Positions 34,207-42,597 of a stretch of 64,000 nucleotides of DNA are shown here, piece after piece. Each line of letters begins with the position of its first letter. Positions within the stretch are counted from its first letter, which is position 1. Below the pieces are notes generated by a model, which had not been told where the DNA came from, ran no database searches, and saw nothing but the letters and a program-made list of their open reading frames with translations. The DNA is from CAWHJB01 sp963698715 (GTDB lineage: Bacteria; Chloroflexota; Anaerolineae; Anaerolineales; UBA4823). The stretch is taken from NCBI GenBank assembly GCA_963698715.1, contig CAVORW010000002.1:1-64000 (forward strand), in the 5' to 3' direction. The position numbers and the translations under genes were made by a program.

Positions 34207-35121
34207 ATGGATCTGATGACAACCATTTTGCTGATCACTGGAATTGTTACCATCACGGTGGTGCTCACCGGCTGGGAGCTGACCGGGCGTTGGGCTTTCC
34301 TGACCTCGCGCAGCTCTCGCCGCCTGCAGGATGCCGAATCGCTTGAATATCTTGAGGGCCTGTCTGCCATCCCCAAAGGGACCCTGCGGTACCAGCTTGT
34401 GGAAGCACAGATAGATCTTACACCTGCTCAGTTCGTACTCCTGGCTTTAGGACTGGGCATCATTGGAACGCTGCTCAGTTGGGCGTTCTTTATCCCCGGT
34501 TTGCCCAGCCTGGCGGTCGGCGGCGTTTTGGGCTATCTGCCCTTTGCTTACCTCCAGGAAAAGGCGCGCAGCCGCGGGCGGTTGATCGACGAAAAACTCG
34601 CGATCGCCCTTTCCAGGATCGCGCCGGGCTTACAGGTCAATCGCGGTCTGGATGAAGTACTCGAGGAAGTGGCCAACTCGCTCAACTCCGAAGGCCCCAA
34701 CCCGCTGGCGCCCGAGCTGCTCCTGACTGCCAAAGACATCCGCACCCGCAACGTTGAAGGGGCGCTGCGCGATCTGGCCAAACGCTCTCCTTCGCTTTCA
34801 CTCGCCAACGTCGCCACCCTGTTGGAAAGTTACCAACGGGCCGGCGGCGGGCAGTACGCCCAGGTGTTCAGCGAGACCGCCACCTCGATCCAGCGCATCC
34901 TGGCCGTACGCACCCATGCCCAGGCCAAGGCTGCCCAGCCGCTCCAGTCTGCCCGTCTGATCCCGCTGATGCTGGGATTGGTATTGCTGGCCATGATGGG
35001 CGATCCGGCAACCCGCGCTTCCTTCCACGAGCCAGTGGTACAAATCGTGATGGCCCTGGCAATCGGTGTGATGGTCGCCGGTTACCTGTTCATGCGCAAC
35101 GAAGTCCTGAAAACCGTTTGA
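34207..35121 (+). CDS. tadB: TadB-like inner-membrane platform protein
   Basis: 304 residues with a T2SSF domain. Membrane helices lie at about 3-20, 80-115 and the C-terminus (270-300). The cytoplasmic core shows LSRIAPGLQVNRGLDEVLEEVANSLNSEGPNPLAPELL and ALRDLAKRSPSLSLANVATLLESYQRAGGGQYAQVFSETATSIQRIL, the usual TadB landmarks. It pairs with the TadC-like protein downstream (10-base gap) as the platform on which CpaF acts. Confidence 0.85.
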   Translation: MDLMTTILLITGIVTITVVLTGWELTGRWAFLTSRSSRRLQDAESLEYLEGLSAIPKGTLRYQLVEAQIDLTPAQFVLLALGLGIIGTLLSWAFFIPGLPSLAVGGVLGYLPFAYLQEKARSRGRLIDEKLAIALSRIAPGLQVNRGLDEVLEEVANSLNSEGPNPLAPELLLTAKDIRTRNVEGALRDLAKRSPSLSLANVATLLESYQRAGGGQYAQVFSETATSIQRILAVRTHAQAKAAQPLQSARLIPLMLGLVLLAMMGDPATRASFHEPVVQIVMALAIGVMVAGYLFMRNEVLKTV

Positions 35122-35131
35122 GGAGTGAGCC

Positions 35132-35995
35132 ATGCAAAGCCTGATGATCCTTGTTGCCTTGTTAGTAGCCGTTTTGGCGGGGCTGCTGGCGGAAAAGTTC
35201 GTCGCCATTGCCGATCCCAGCGTAGCCAAAAGGCTGGAGACTGTAGATGAGCCGGCTGTGCAACGCGAAGCCTTCGAGTGGGTGGGCATACCCCTGGCGC
35301 GTGTCAGCCCGCGCTACTTCCAACGCCTGGCTAACGATCTGTATTGGGCAGCCTTCAGCGCCCCTTCCTGGTCCAGCCGCACGCCTGCCTGGGTGGTTGG
35401 TCGCCAGGTCTTGATGGCTGCCGCGCTGGGTGTGCTCAGCGCTTGGACTTTACGCAGTAATTTGGGGCTGTGGATCGGCGGGATTGCCGGCTGGATCTTG
35501 ATGCAGGCTGATTTGAGCGCCAAAGCCGCCCAGATTCGTAGGCGTATTGCTCAGGAGCTGCCCGAGTTTCTTCAATTGATGTCGGCTGAATCGGCCAGCG
35601 GGGCGGGGTTGGAAACTGTTTTGATGAGGGCTGCGCAAGGGGAAGGTTATTTGCCTGCCTGGCTGCGGCGGGTGCTGGCCATTGCCCACGGACGCAGTTT
35701 GATATTGGGACGTGAGACCGGGGCCGGCATCCTGATGGCAGAAGCCCAACGCAGCGGCCATCCCGACCTGATCAGCTTCGCCATCCAGATGGGTTTCGCC
35801 CGCCAGGGAACCCAGGTTCAGGAGACCCTGACCCGCCTGGCAACCCAGTTTTCGGATACCTATATCGGCCAGGCAGAGATCCGTACCGAGCGCCTGGCAA
35901 ATTTGCTGGGCGTGCTGGTGGCAGTGTTCTATTTTTTACCTTTTTTGATCGTCATCCTATTCATCGTCGGGACGCCTTTGTTGCAGGCTTTTTGA
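35132..35995 (+). CDS. tadC: TadC-like inner-membrane platform protein
   Basis: 287 residues, T2SSF domain. Features: an N-terminal helix (2-22), two central helices (about 85-128), the segment RIAQELPEFLQLMSAESASGAGLETVLMRAAQGEGYLPAWLRRVL, then GHPDLISFAIQMGFARQGTQVQETLTRLATQFS and a C-terminal helix (FYFLPFLIVILFIVGTPLL). The ribosome site GAGGAGTGAG lies 6 bases upstream. It would form the other half of the platform with TadB. Confidence 0.87.
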   Translation: MQSLMILVALLVAVLAGLLAEKFVAIADPSVAKRLETVDEPAVQREAFEWVGIPLARVSPRYFQRLANDLYWAAFSAPSWSSRTPAWVVGRQVLMAAALGVLSAWTLRSNLGLWIGGIAGWILMQADLSAKAAQIRRRIAQELPEFLQLMSAESASGAGLETVLMRAAQGEGYLPAWLRRVLAIAHGRSLILGRETGAGILMAEAQRSGHPDLISFAIQMGFARQGTQVQETLTRLATQFSDTYIGQAEIRTERLANLLGVLVAVFYFLPFLIVILFIVGTPLLQAF

Positions 35996-36042
35996 AGGCA
36001 TCCACCCAACAATACCTATCGAACTATTCAAGGAGATTACCC

Positions 36043-36261
36043 ATGTTCAATAAAATCAAGTCCATACCATTTGTCCTGTCCGAGAAAGCCATCCGGGCGC
36101 GTGCATTTCTATCCAGCCCGCGCAGCGAACGCGGTGAGGAATCGGCCAGCGTAGCAGCCATCACCGGACTGGTGCTGCTGATCATCCTGGTGGTGATGGC
36201 TATCTTCCGCAATGCCCTGATCGCCACTTTCGAGCGCATCGCCGGCCTGTTGAGCTTTTAA
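36043..36261 (+). CDS. Flp-type prepilin
   Basis: 72 residues from the ATG at 36043, chosen for its ribosome site AAGGAGATTACCC (a frame from 35992 adds 17 residues with no site). A charged leader (residues 1-33, ending SPRSERGEESAS) precedes one hydrophobic helix (VAAITGLVLLIILVVMAIFRNALIATF), the layout of Flp pilins with a Glu before the helix (GEESASVAA). A prepilin peptidase (TadV) would cut before the helix; none is seen in this operon, so a host enzyme may be used. This is likely the major pilus subunit. Confidence 0.75.
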   Translation: MFNKIKSIPFVLSEKAIRARAFLSSPRSERGEESASVAAITGLVLLIILVVMAIFRNALIATFERIAGLLSF

Positions 36262-36279
36262 CGCTACGGGAGGCAAAGC

Positions 36280-36762
36280 ATGAGAAAGAAAATCCAAGAT
36301 AAAACCGCGAAGTCGCCAAGATCACAAAGGTTAAGATGGTTTTCTTGGCGCCTTCGCGGTTCAAATTCCCTTTCCCGCGAGCTCGGCAGCAGCACGGTTG
36401 AGTTTGCTGCCAGCGTGGTGCTGGTGATCCTGATGTTCCTGGGCATGGTGCAGTTCGGCGCTTATATGTGGGCCTCTTCTGTGGTGGAAAACGCCGCCCG
36501 GCACGGGGCGCGGGTTGGCTCGGTCAGCCAGGGCTGTGCCGCCTGCCAGGCAGTGAGCGCCGCCCGCGCTGCGCTGCAAGGCCAGCCGCTCCTGCAAAAC
36601 CCATCTGTGGCGGTGCTGGCCCCGGGTGGTGTGGTCGGTTCGACGGTCAACATCCGTGTCTCTGCTCGCATTCCGCTTTTCCTGCCCGCTGGCAATACCC
36701 TGGGCCTGGATAAGCTGACCCAGGTGCAGGCCGAGGCAACATTTCGCCAGGAAGGCTGGTGA
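36280..36762 (+). CDS. TadE-like minor pilin
   Basis: 160 residues. The TadE landmark GSSTVEFAASVVLVILMFLGMVQFGAYMW (about 37-65) gives the N-terminal helix with its Glu, followed by VENAARHGARVGSVSQGCAACQAV and a beta-rich C-terminal domain. A good ribosome site (GGGAGG) fixes the start at 36280. The first 30 residues (KKIQDKTAKSPRSQRLRWFSWRLRGSNSL) are encoded by an inserted palindromic repeat and replace the normal short leader. Minor pilins of this kind prime or cap Flp pili. Confidence 0.8.
   Translation: MRKKIQDKTAKSPRSQRLRWFSWRLRGSNSLSRELGSSTVEFAASVVLVILMFLGMVQFGAYMWASSVVENAARHGARVGSVSQGCAACQAVSAARAALQGQPLLQNPSVAVLAPGGVVGSTVNIRVSARIPLFLPAGNTLGLDKLTQVQAEATFRQEGW
36303..36361. repeat. 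REP-like palindrome inside the TadE coding region
   Basis: AACCGCGAAGTCGCCAAGA (36303-36321) and TCTTGGCGCCTTCGCGGTT (36343-36361) are inverted copies with one mismatch over 19 bases and a 21-base spacer. The unit looks like the dispersed 'accgcgaag...cttcgcggt' palindromes found in many genomes. Here it is read in frame as the leader of a pilin, which is unusual. Confidence 0.75.
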
Positions 36763-36765
36763 TGG

Positions 36766-37200
36766 ATGATGAAAACTGCTCGCGGCCAGATCATGCCGTT
36801 CTTTATCTTCACCATCCTTGCCTTGGGACTGATGGCGGCTGTTGGGCTGCAGATTGGGCGTATCGTGTATGCACGCGGCGAAGTAGGCAAAGCCGCCGAT
36901 GCGGCTGCGCTGGCTGCCGCTGCCCGACTGGACCTGGTCACATACCGCGAAACGGGGCGCATGGTTTTCCTGCCCGATGCTCCCGCCACAGCTCAGGACT
37001 ATGCCTCCCGCAATGCCAGTTTCCTGTCTGCCCGCGGGATTGGCGTCTCGGTCACCCAGATCTGGATTGATGCCGGATCACGGGTGGTCTTCGTCACCGT
37101 CTCGGCCGACCTGAGTTCACTCATGCCCGGCTTCCTCGAGTACCGCGGCCGGTATAGCGTCACCGGTTATGCTCGGGCAAGAATGCAAGGCACCCCGTAA
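36766..37200 (+). CDS. TadG/Tad-like pilus assembly protein
   Basis: 144 residues. The N-terminus has the Tad (PF13400) pattern: RGQIMPFFIFTILALGLMAAVGLQIGRIVYARGEVGKAADAAALAAAARLDL, i.e. a membrane helix followed by the Asp-Ala-Ala-Ala-Leu-Ala-rich segment. It is shorter than the usual TadG (often over 400 residues) because it lacks the von Willebrand A domain. The start overlaps or abuts the TadE stop. It is the last gene before the operon terminator. Confidence 0.78.
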   Translation: MMKTARGQIMPFFIFTILALGLMAAVGLQIGRIVYARGEVGKAADAAALAAAARLDLVTYRETGRMVFLPDAPATAQDYASRNASFLSARGIGVSVTQIWIDAGSRVVFVTVSADLSSLMPGFLEYRGRYSVTGYARARMQGTP

Positions 37201-37282
37201 TTCATCAATTCAAATGATCGGAGGCGCTTATTCGCTAAACTGACCATTTTGTAAAACAACTTCATACTTCCTTAGAATGTAC

Positions 37283-37330
37283 CGCCACACGTGAGCAGCA
37301 ATCCCGCTGGATGTGTGGCGTTCTTTATTT
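37283..37330 (+). terminator. Rho-independent terminator of the Tad operon
   Basis: CGCCACAC (37283-37290) pairs with GTGTGGCG (37313-37320), with an inner CAGC/GCTG stem, followed by a T-rich tail (TTCTTTATTTTA). It lies 83 bases after the TadG-like gene and just before the SSB-like gene, marking the end of the pilus operon. Confidence 0.8.
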
Positions 37331-37357
37331 TACTGACCAATGGAAAGGAAACATGAG

Positions 37358-37825
37358 ATGCTCAATAATGTAATGCTTGAAGGCTTTGTCATCAGCCGTT
37401 GGAAATATAAAGGCGAACAATTTTTACGCATCGCCCACCACCGCCCACATCGCCAGGGTGAATTGATCCATTCGGATTATATAACTGTGCGGGTGTCTGA
37501 AAAGCTGGAAGAACTTCCCTATTTCCAGCAGGGCGAACTGGTCCGGGTAGAAGGCGAAGTATGGGGCAAGGATATCCTGGAACCGTTAGGTAAGCTTTTC
37601 CGGAAAGCTCGCCTGAACGTGGAGCTCACGCCTGAACTGGAGAATCTGATCTTGCCTCGCCCAACTTCCTATATTTTAGCCCGGCAGATCAGCCTGGTCG
37701 ACAGCCTGGAAGAGGCTTTTCAGTCCGCTAAAGAAGTAGCTGGCAGGCCATACCCGATCCGATTGCGGAAAGGGAAGAAAAATTTTGACGACAAGGGTAT
37801 GGCTGAACAATCAACCATAGTTTAA
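37358..37825 (+). CDS. SSB-like OB-fold protein
   Basis: 155 residues from the ATG at 37358 (ribosome site AAGGAAACATGAG; an ATG 18 bases upstream has none). An OB-fold pattern runs over the first 85 residues: NNVMLEGFVISRWKYKGEQFLRIAHHRP, SDYITVRVSEKLEELPYFQQGELVRVEGEVWGKD. The rest is a basic helical tail (RPYPIRLRKGKKNF). It lacks the acidic SSB tail, so it is likely a specialised single-strand-binding protein of the element, similar in pattern to the tandem OB protein at 15672. Confidence 0.65.
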   Translation: MLNNVMLEGFVISRWKYKGEQFLRIAHHRPHRQGELIHSDYITVRVSEKLEELPYFQQGELVRVEGEVWGKDILEPLGKLFRKARLNVELTPELENLILPRPTSYILARQISLVDSLEEAFQSAKEVAGRPYPIRLRKGKKNFDDKGMAEQSTIV

Positions 37826-38267
37826 CACCCGCTTGGTTTTTAATTTGTACTGAAATTTACAATCAACCTGAACGAAGCACCCGGGTTGCAAATACGAAAC
37901 AGAAAAAGTTTGATCAAGGGTACCAATTACGAACGGTGGCTTCTCAGACCGTTCGACATGGAGATACCGACATCTCCATAATGCTTGTGAAACGTTATGG
38001 AAATACACGACTGGGTTTGAATTCTTTCCTTCGAGCCCAGTAGTGTGTCGCCTGAACATGATTTCGGCGACTTTTCCTTCAACCGGCTTTTCGCCGGCTC
38101 CTGCACGCAGATAGCATTCCGATAAACCTATTACCATGAAAGGAGCAAATATGAATGGATCCAACAAGTGTTGATCGCTATCCCCCTACGCTCACAGAAC
38201 CCCGAAAAGGGAGCCAAACTGACAGCGAATTGCTGTTGGTTCAATTTCAATCCAAGGAGTGTGAACG
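37826..38267. other. Gap with hairpins and a possible leader peptide
   Basis: No full gene is seen. It holds two small hairpins (ATGGAGA/TCTCCAT near 37959-37981 and a GCCGGC-type stem near 38080-38095). A tiny frame with a strong ribosome site (AAAGGAGC) starts at 38151 and ends at 38174 (MNGSNKC); an in-frame ATG at 38136 would make it 12 residues. It may be a leader controlling the ssb gene. A minus-strand frame across the gap (37811-38167) looks like chance. Confidence 0.3.
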
Positions 38268-38699
38268 ATGTCCTATCAAGAGATCACTATCATCGGTTAC
38301 CTGGGCAAGAACCCCGAGATGCACTATACCCCAGGAGGCCAGGCTGTGACCAGCTTCTCAGTGGCCGCCAACCGCCGCTATCGCGACGCGCAGGGCGAAA
38401 CGGTCAAAGAGACCACTTGGTTCAAGGTGGTGACCTGGGATCGCCAGGCGGAGAATGCCCACACCTACTTGCAGAAAGGCAGCCAGGTGATGGTCAAGGG
38501 ACGGCTGAATCCTGATCCAGAGAGCGGAAGCCCTCGCATCTGGGAGCGCAAAGATGGCCTGCCGGCTGCCTCTTACGAAGTGACCGCCCGCGAGATCATC
38601 TACCTGGGCGGGTACAGCGGAGAGGATGGGCAACCTTCCCACACCGGCAACGTGGCAGCTACCCAAAACGGGCCGATCGACACCGCTATCCCCTTCTAA
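38268..38699 (+). CDS. ssb: Single-stranded DNA-binding protein
   Basis: 143 residues, a classical SSB: EITIIGYLGKNPEMHYTPGGQAVTSFSVAANRRYRD (strands 1-2), ETTWFKVVTWDRQAENAHTYLQKGSQVMVKGRLNPDP (strands 3-4) and VTAREIIYLGG. The C-terminus ends DTAIPF, close to the conserved D-D-I-P-F tip that recruits partners. The ribosome site AAGGAGTG is clear. Many conjugative elements carry their own ssb to protect transferred single strands. Confidence 0.93.
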   Translation: MSYQEITIIGYLGKNPEMHYTPGGQAVTSFSVAANRRYRDAQGETVKETTWFKVVTWDRQAENAHTYLQKGSQVMVKGRLNPDPESGSPRIWERKDGLPAASYEVTAREIIYLGGYSGEDGQPSHTGNVAATQNGPIDTAIPF

Positions 38700-38946
38700 T
38701 CCGCACAAACCGCAATCTGGCGATCCATCCCCAGCCCTGGATTTCCCCAACCCTCTGACAACTGAATAGCATCCATAGGCACGCCCACTCGGGCAACCCT
38801 TCAGCCAACTCGTGGCCTTGCACGCTGGCCGGCTAAATGCCGGCGCTTACCTCTCAATCCACGGGTGGCAGGTTTTGATTAAAAGGTTTCTATGGGGAAA
38901 CGGGCCTTTATTTTTCTATGCCAGGTTAGGAGAAAGGAGTTGGACG

Positions 38947-39480
38947 ATGACGCTGGCAACTATGCACAAATCACCGCTCACGGACCTGCGCGAGCCCGCG
39001 GCCGTCACGGTGTCTGGTTACTTCTACCATGTGGACTTCGGGCCCGGTAGCCGCCAGCAAGCCCACCGGGTGGGCAAGGACAAACGCTGCACATGCCCAC
39101 AAGGAGTTCGCTGCCCGGCAGTGGCTGCAGTCTACGAATATCTCAAAGCCGGCGGCGAGCGTGCTCCTGATCCGCCCCCAGGTTACTACCCGGTGGCGCC
39201 GATGGCTTGCCCGGTCTGCAAGGCGGAAGCCATCTATGAACCCCGCCTGTCCAGCAAACGGCGCGGCGCTGGCTGGCGCTGTCGCCGGTCTGGCAGCCTG
39301 CATTACTGGGAAGCCCTCGTCCGGGTTCTGCGCCAGAAGCTGGCAGCCAACCCCTGGCTTTTCCCGCCAGTTGTGATCCGGCAGGGCGCCCGGCTGCTTG
39401 CCTACGATGGCGTCGAACCCGGCGATCAGGTGCTTTATCCAGGCCTATTACGAGAGGAGGTGATTACCTGGCCTGACTAA
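38947..39480 (+). CDS. Zinc-finger (SWIM-like) protein of unknown function
   Basis: 177 residues from the ATG at 38947 (ribosome site AAAGGAGTTGG; an upstream extension is not supported). A SWIM-like motif HRVGKDKRCTCPQGVRCPAVAAVYEYL lies at about 40-65, and a second zinc site, CPVCKAEAIYEPRL...WRCRRSG, at about 85-120. Such proteins bind nucleic acid or partner proteins. It lies in the DNA-processing cluster between ssb and radC. Specific role unknown. Confidence 0.65.
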   Translation: MTLATMHKSPLTDLREPAAVTVSGYFYHVDFGPGSRQQAHRVGKDKRCTCPQGVRCPAVAAVYEYLKAGGERAPDPPPGYYPVAPMACPVCKAEAIYEPRLSSKRRGAGWRCRRSGSLHYWEALVRVLRQKLAANPWLFPPVVIRQGARLLAYDGVEPGDQVLYPGLLREEVITWPD

Positions 39481-39506
39481 GATGATTTGAATTTTTCACC
39501 GACCCC

Positions 39507-39534
39507 GGCAGGGGATGGACGTTTACCCCCTGCC
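39507..39534 (+). promoter_or_regulatory. Leader hairpin before radC
   Basis: GGCAGGGG (39507-39514) pairs with CCCCTGCC (39527-39534) around a 12-base loop, and the following AGGGGG offers an alternative partner for the C-run. Two exclusive folds in the 5' leader could act as a switch; evidence is pairing only. Confidence 0.3.
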
Positions 39535-39608
39535 TAGGGGGAAGTCCGTCCGCTGCCCTTATTTCCCAACAGAAGATTTCCTACGGAATAAAGAAAGGAC
39601 GGACAACC

Positions 39609-40738
39609 ATGAACGAGCTTTTCCAGACCCAATCCGAATACCCCCTGCCCAGACTGAAACGCCTGCCGCTGCGCGAACAGCCGGCTTTTCGGGTTTCTCA
39701 AAACCCGGATGCTTGCAACCTGATCGAGCTGCTGGCAGTGCTGGTGGGCGGCTCGCAGCAGATCGAGATCGCAGAGGCATTGCTAGATCGCTTCGGCAGC
39801 ATCCGCCAGTTGCACCAGCGCTCACGTCGTTGAGATCGGCGGGATCCATGGGATCGGGCAGCAGACTGCCATCCGCCTCAAAGCGGCCCTGGCGCTGGGC
39901 AAGAAAGCCATCCAGGAGCCTCAGGAAGAGCGGGCTGTGATCCACTCTCCGGCCGACGCCGCCGGGCTGGTGCATTACGAGATGAGCCTGCTCGAACAGG
40001 AGTACCTGAAGGTAATGCTGCTCGACACCCGCAACCAGGTGATCGACATCGTGGAAATCTATCACGGTTCGGTCAATACTTCCCAGGTGCGGGTAGCGGA
40101 GATCTATAAGCCAGCGATCCAGCGCATGGCGTCTGGGATTCTGGTTTTTCACAATCATCCTTCGGGGGACCCGTCGGCCTTCGCCAGATGACGTCGCCGT
40201 GACGCGCGCCATCCGCCATGCCGGTCACCTGCTTGATATCGAGCTGGTGGATCATATCGTGTTGGGCAGCTACGGCCGTTATGTGTCTTTAAAGGAAAAG
40301 GGTCTTGGCTTCGACGAGAAAGTGTCTGAAGGGCGTTCCAATTACCGGCTGGGCGAGCAGGAAGTGATCTACGCCTACACCCGGGCGCAAGCTCTGGAGG
40401 ACGAGGTTTTGATCGACGTCAGCCAGATGGCCAGCGAGGCTGGTTTTCGCCTCCCGGCTGTCATCACGGCTGACCTGCACGTGACCCTGACGCCCAACCG
40501 GCGCGAGCGATCCCTCGGCCAATCTTACGAAGGCCGGCTGTGGGACACGCTCTTCCTGGCTCACTTTGCCGCCCGGCGGGCGATCTGGCAGAGCCAAACA
40601 GCCTTCCAGGTTGGCCTGGCAGTCTGCCCGACTGAACGGGGCCGGTTGCGCAAGCGCACCTTGCATCTGTGGCTGGTGATCGGCCCAGGGGATAATGGCG
40701 AGCCGGTGCTGACGATCGGGTTTCCGGAGAATTTCTGA
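39609..40738 (+). CDS. radC: RadC-like JAB-domain protein fused to DUF6573, two frameshifts
   Basis: About 375 residues over three frames. 39609-39830: helix-hairpin-helix-like part (SQNPDACNLIELLAVLVGGSQQIEIAEALLDRFGSIRQL). About 39831-40175: GIHGIGQQTAIRLKAALALGKK and the JAB/MPN core EYLKVMLLDTRNQVIDIVEIYHGSVN with the metal motif VFHNHPSGDPS. After a further shift near 40175: DDVAVTRAIRHAGHLLDIELVDHIVLG (the last metal Asp is here). Then, without a stop, a DUF6573-type domain (YAYTRAQALEDEVLIDVSQMASEAGF) to 40738. RadC-like proteins are common on mobile elements; their function is unsettled. A GTG near 40321 could start DUF6573 separately. Confidence 0.75.
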
Positions 40739-41316
40739 TGATCGCCAGAATTTCTCATTATGGGTTTTCTCCGCAGATCTCAGAAATCCAATACCTGCCA
40801 GACCACCGCTGCCCGCAGTGTGGAGCCGCCGGCCGGACGACAGCCAGCGGAGCCTGGTTTCAGCCTTATCAGGATTACTTCGGCAGCGAGCTGCGCTACT
40901 GGCAGGATCACCTGGGTTACGTCTACTTCCAGTGCGATTGCCAGCATCAGGCGAATATCGTGCAAGGCCTGCGGGTGGTCCGCCTGGGCGACGCCATCTT
41001 GCCGGTCCCTTTTGTGGATGGCAGGATCGCTCGAAGCCAAGGCCAGCGGCCGGACGGCATCAATGCCGGCCGTGTCCGCCAGGCGGTTGCATTTTTAGCC
41101 GCTGAAGCTGACCCGGAACACACAGCCGGTTCGGATTGGCTGATGCACACCCTGGTCGCTCTGGCTGCCGGCGGGCTCAGCCCGGAGGTCGCCAGACGTC
41201 AGTTATGCGACTGGATTAGCCAACAGATTGCGGCAGACTTCAATCAGGGACATTCTGGTTTGGAGCTGCCCAATCTGAACAAACTCAGTGCGGTCGTCGA
41301 GAGACCAGGCCGCTAG
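40738..41316 (+). CDS. Zinc-ribbon-containing protein of unknown function
   Basis: 192 residues. The N-terminal part has a Cys cluster, DHRCPQCGAAGRT and later VYFQCDCQHQANI, consistent with one zinc ribbon. The C-terminal half is helical (AGRVRQAVAFLAAEADPEHTAGSDWLMHTLVALAAGGLS). ATG overlaps the preceding stop (TGATG), so translation is coupled to the RadC-DUF6573 gene. No family recognised. Confidence 0.6.
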   Translation: MIARISHYGFSPQISEIQYLPDHRCPQCGAAGRTTASGAWFQPYQDYFGSELRYWQDHLGYVYFQCDCQHQANIVQGLRVVRLGDAILPVPFVDGRIARSQGQRPDGINAGRVRQAVAFLAAEADPEHTAGSDWLMHTLVALAAGGLSPEVARRQLCDWISQQIAADFNQGHSGLELPNLNKLSAVVERPGR

Positions 41317-41334
41317 ACGATCAAGAAAGGAGTG

Positions 41335-41880
41335 ATGATGAACACCTATTCGGATTTCCAACCAAAGGATATCGCCGGGCTGGACTTGCACCTGCTGATG
41401 GGCGCGCTCAAGGCGCTCCAGGAGTTGGTCAGTGCGGCAGATGGCGATATCTATACCGATGCGCCAGAGTGCCAGACAAGTGTGAACCGCATTCAGGATG
41501 CGATCCAGGAGGCATATGAGGTACTGGCACGCATCCGCCAGGCGCTTGGACCTCCACCGCCTGAAGAGCCTGTCGAAGCCCTTGCTCGTCGCATCCTGGA
41601 CGATGCCGAGGAGGCTTTCGCCGCTCGCAGCCTGGCTGAAACCCGAGCACTGAAAGGTAGATTTCCCAGGCCAGTATCGATCCAGGACTATCTGTTCTGG
41701 ATCGAGGACGAACTTCAACTGCAAGGTAACTTCCAGAAGAAAAGACCCGATGAGCAGGCCCAACAGCGGATTTACGTGCTGGCCTTATACGAACTGACCC
41801 GCGAGCTGCGACGGCTGGGGTTCAAGCCCTCGCCCGCTCCCTGGCAGGCCATGGCCGAAAAGGTGGGCAGTGCGGGATGA
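41335..41880 (+). CDS. Helical protein of unknown function
   Basis: 181 residues, mostly alpha-helical, acidic, with one Pro-rich linker (GPPPPEEPVEALARR). It begins just after a strong AAAGGAG; the next codon (41338) is an equal start candidate. The end overlaps the next gene by 4 bases (ATGA). No family or motif recognised. Its constant company of DNA-processing genes suggests a role in element maintenance. Confidence 0.6.
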   Translation: MMNTYSDFQPKDIAGLDLHLLMGALKALQELVSAADGDIYTDAPECQTSVNRIQDAIQEAYEVLARIRQALGPPPPEEPVEALARRILDDAEEAFAARSLAETRALKGRFPRPVSIQDYLFWIEDELQLQGNFQKKRPDEQAQQRIYVLALYELTRELRRLGFKPSPAPWQAMAEKVGSAG

Positions 41881-42515
41881 GCATCTTGATCGGCAATGCT
41901 TCTGTATCCGCGGTTGTGCGTGGTTATACCCATACTCGCGCCGGGCTGATCGTCTGGCTCGAGCTGGCTCCCCAGCACCCCAAGGTGATCGGGGCCATCC
42001 GGGCCGAGTTGACCAGCAACACACAGCGCTACCTGCAGTTGCGCGACGATGAGACGGGTCACTTCAAGATGGTCTACGGCCTGGGGCGTGGCTACCTGAA
42101 CCTGACCGCCGATGCCCCCGAGTTGGCCGTCGGCCAGCGGGCGAAAGCGCAGCTCCTGCGCATGATCGCCCCGGAAGCGGTGCACCCGGAAGACCTGAGC
42201 CAGGAGTTTTTTGCCCTTTCCTGGCCGGATATCGACCCGGCGACCGCTCTGGCGGCTGCGCTCGAGCGTGGCGCACCCTACCCCGTACAAATCGGTTGGG
42301 GTGCGTACCTGCTCTCTCAAGCGCTGGAGAATTACAATGCTGAAGCACTGGTGAGCGGTGGGCAGGCGCCGCACGGATACACTCTCCAGCAGGACACCCC
42401 CTGGGCGGACATCATCGCTCAGGGAGTGCAGGTCGGCGACCTCAGCCTGGATGGCCGCCTCGAACAAAGTGCTTTTCGCAAGGAGCCGGCCTCGATGCTG
42501 GTTCCAGCAGACTGA
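41877..42515 (+). CDS. Protein of unknown function, element backbone
   Basis: 212 residues, soluble, mixed alpha/beta. The first 85 residues read like a beta-rich domain (SVSAVVRGYTHTRAGLIVWLELAPQHPKVIGAI, FKMVYGLGRGYLNLTADAPEL). No catalytic motif is visible. It is coupled to the gene upstream by a 4-base overlap and separated from the methyltransferase-helicase gene by a large hairpin. Confidence 0.58.
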   Translation: MSILIGNASVSAVVRGYTHTRAGLIVWLELAPQHPKVIGAIRAELTSNTQRYLQLRDDETGHFKMVYGLGRGYLNLTADAPELAVGQRAKAQLLRMIAPEAVHPEDLSQEFFALSWPDIDPATALAAALERGAPYPVQIGWGAYLLSQALENYNAEALVSGGQAPHGYTLQQDTPWADIIAQGVQVGDLSLDGRLEQSAFRKEPASMLVPAD

Positions 42516-42539
42516 ATCTCAGGCTATAGAACGATCCCC

Positions 42540-42597
42540 CTGGCCGGGGGCGCACCAGTTGTCGCCCCGGTCCGGGGTCAGGTGCGCCTCCGGCCAG
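42540..42597 (+). promoter_or_regulatory. Large leader hairpin before the methyltransferase-helicase gene
   Basis: Bases 42540-42556 pair with 42581-42597 as a 17-bp stem with a single G-U pair. Inside it CCCCGG/CCGGGG (42564-42576) forms a second stem. It lies 28 bases before the start codon at 42625. There is no T-tract, so it is more likely an RNA processing or stability element, or an attenuator, than a terminator. Confidence 0.5.

Noticed and set aside
37811..38167. 118-residue minus-strand frame between SSB-like genes
   Set aside because: No ribosome site or family features; it lies over hairpins in an operon of the other direction.
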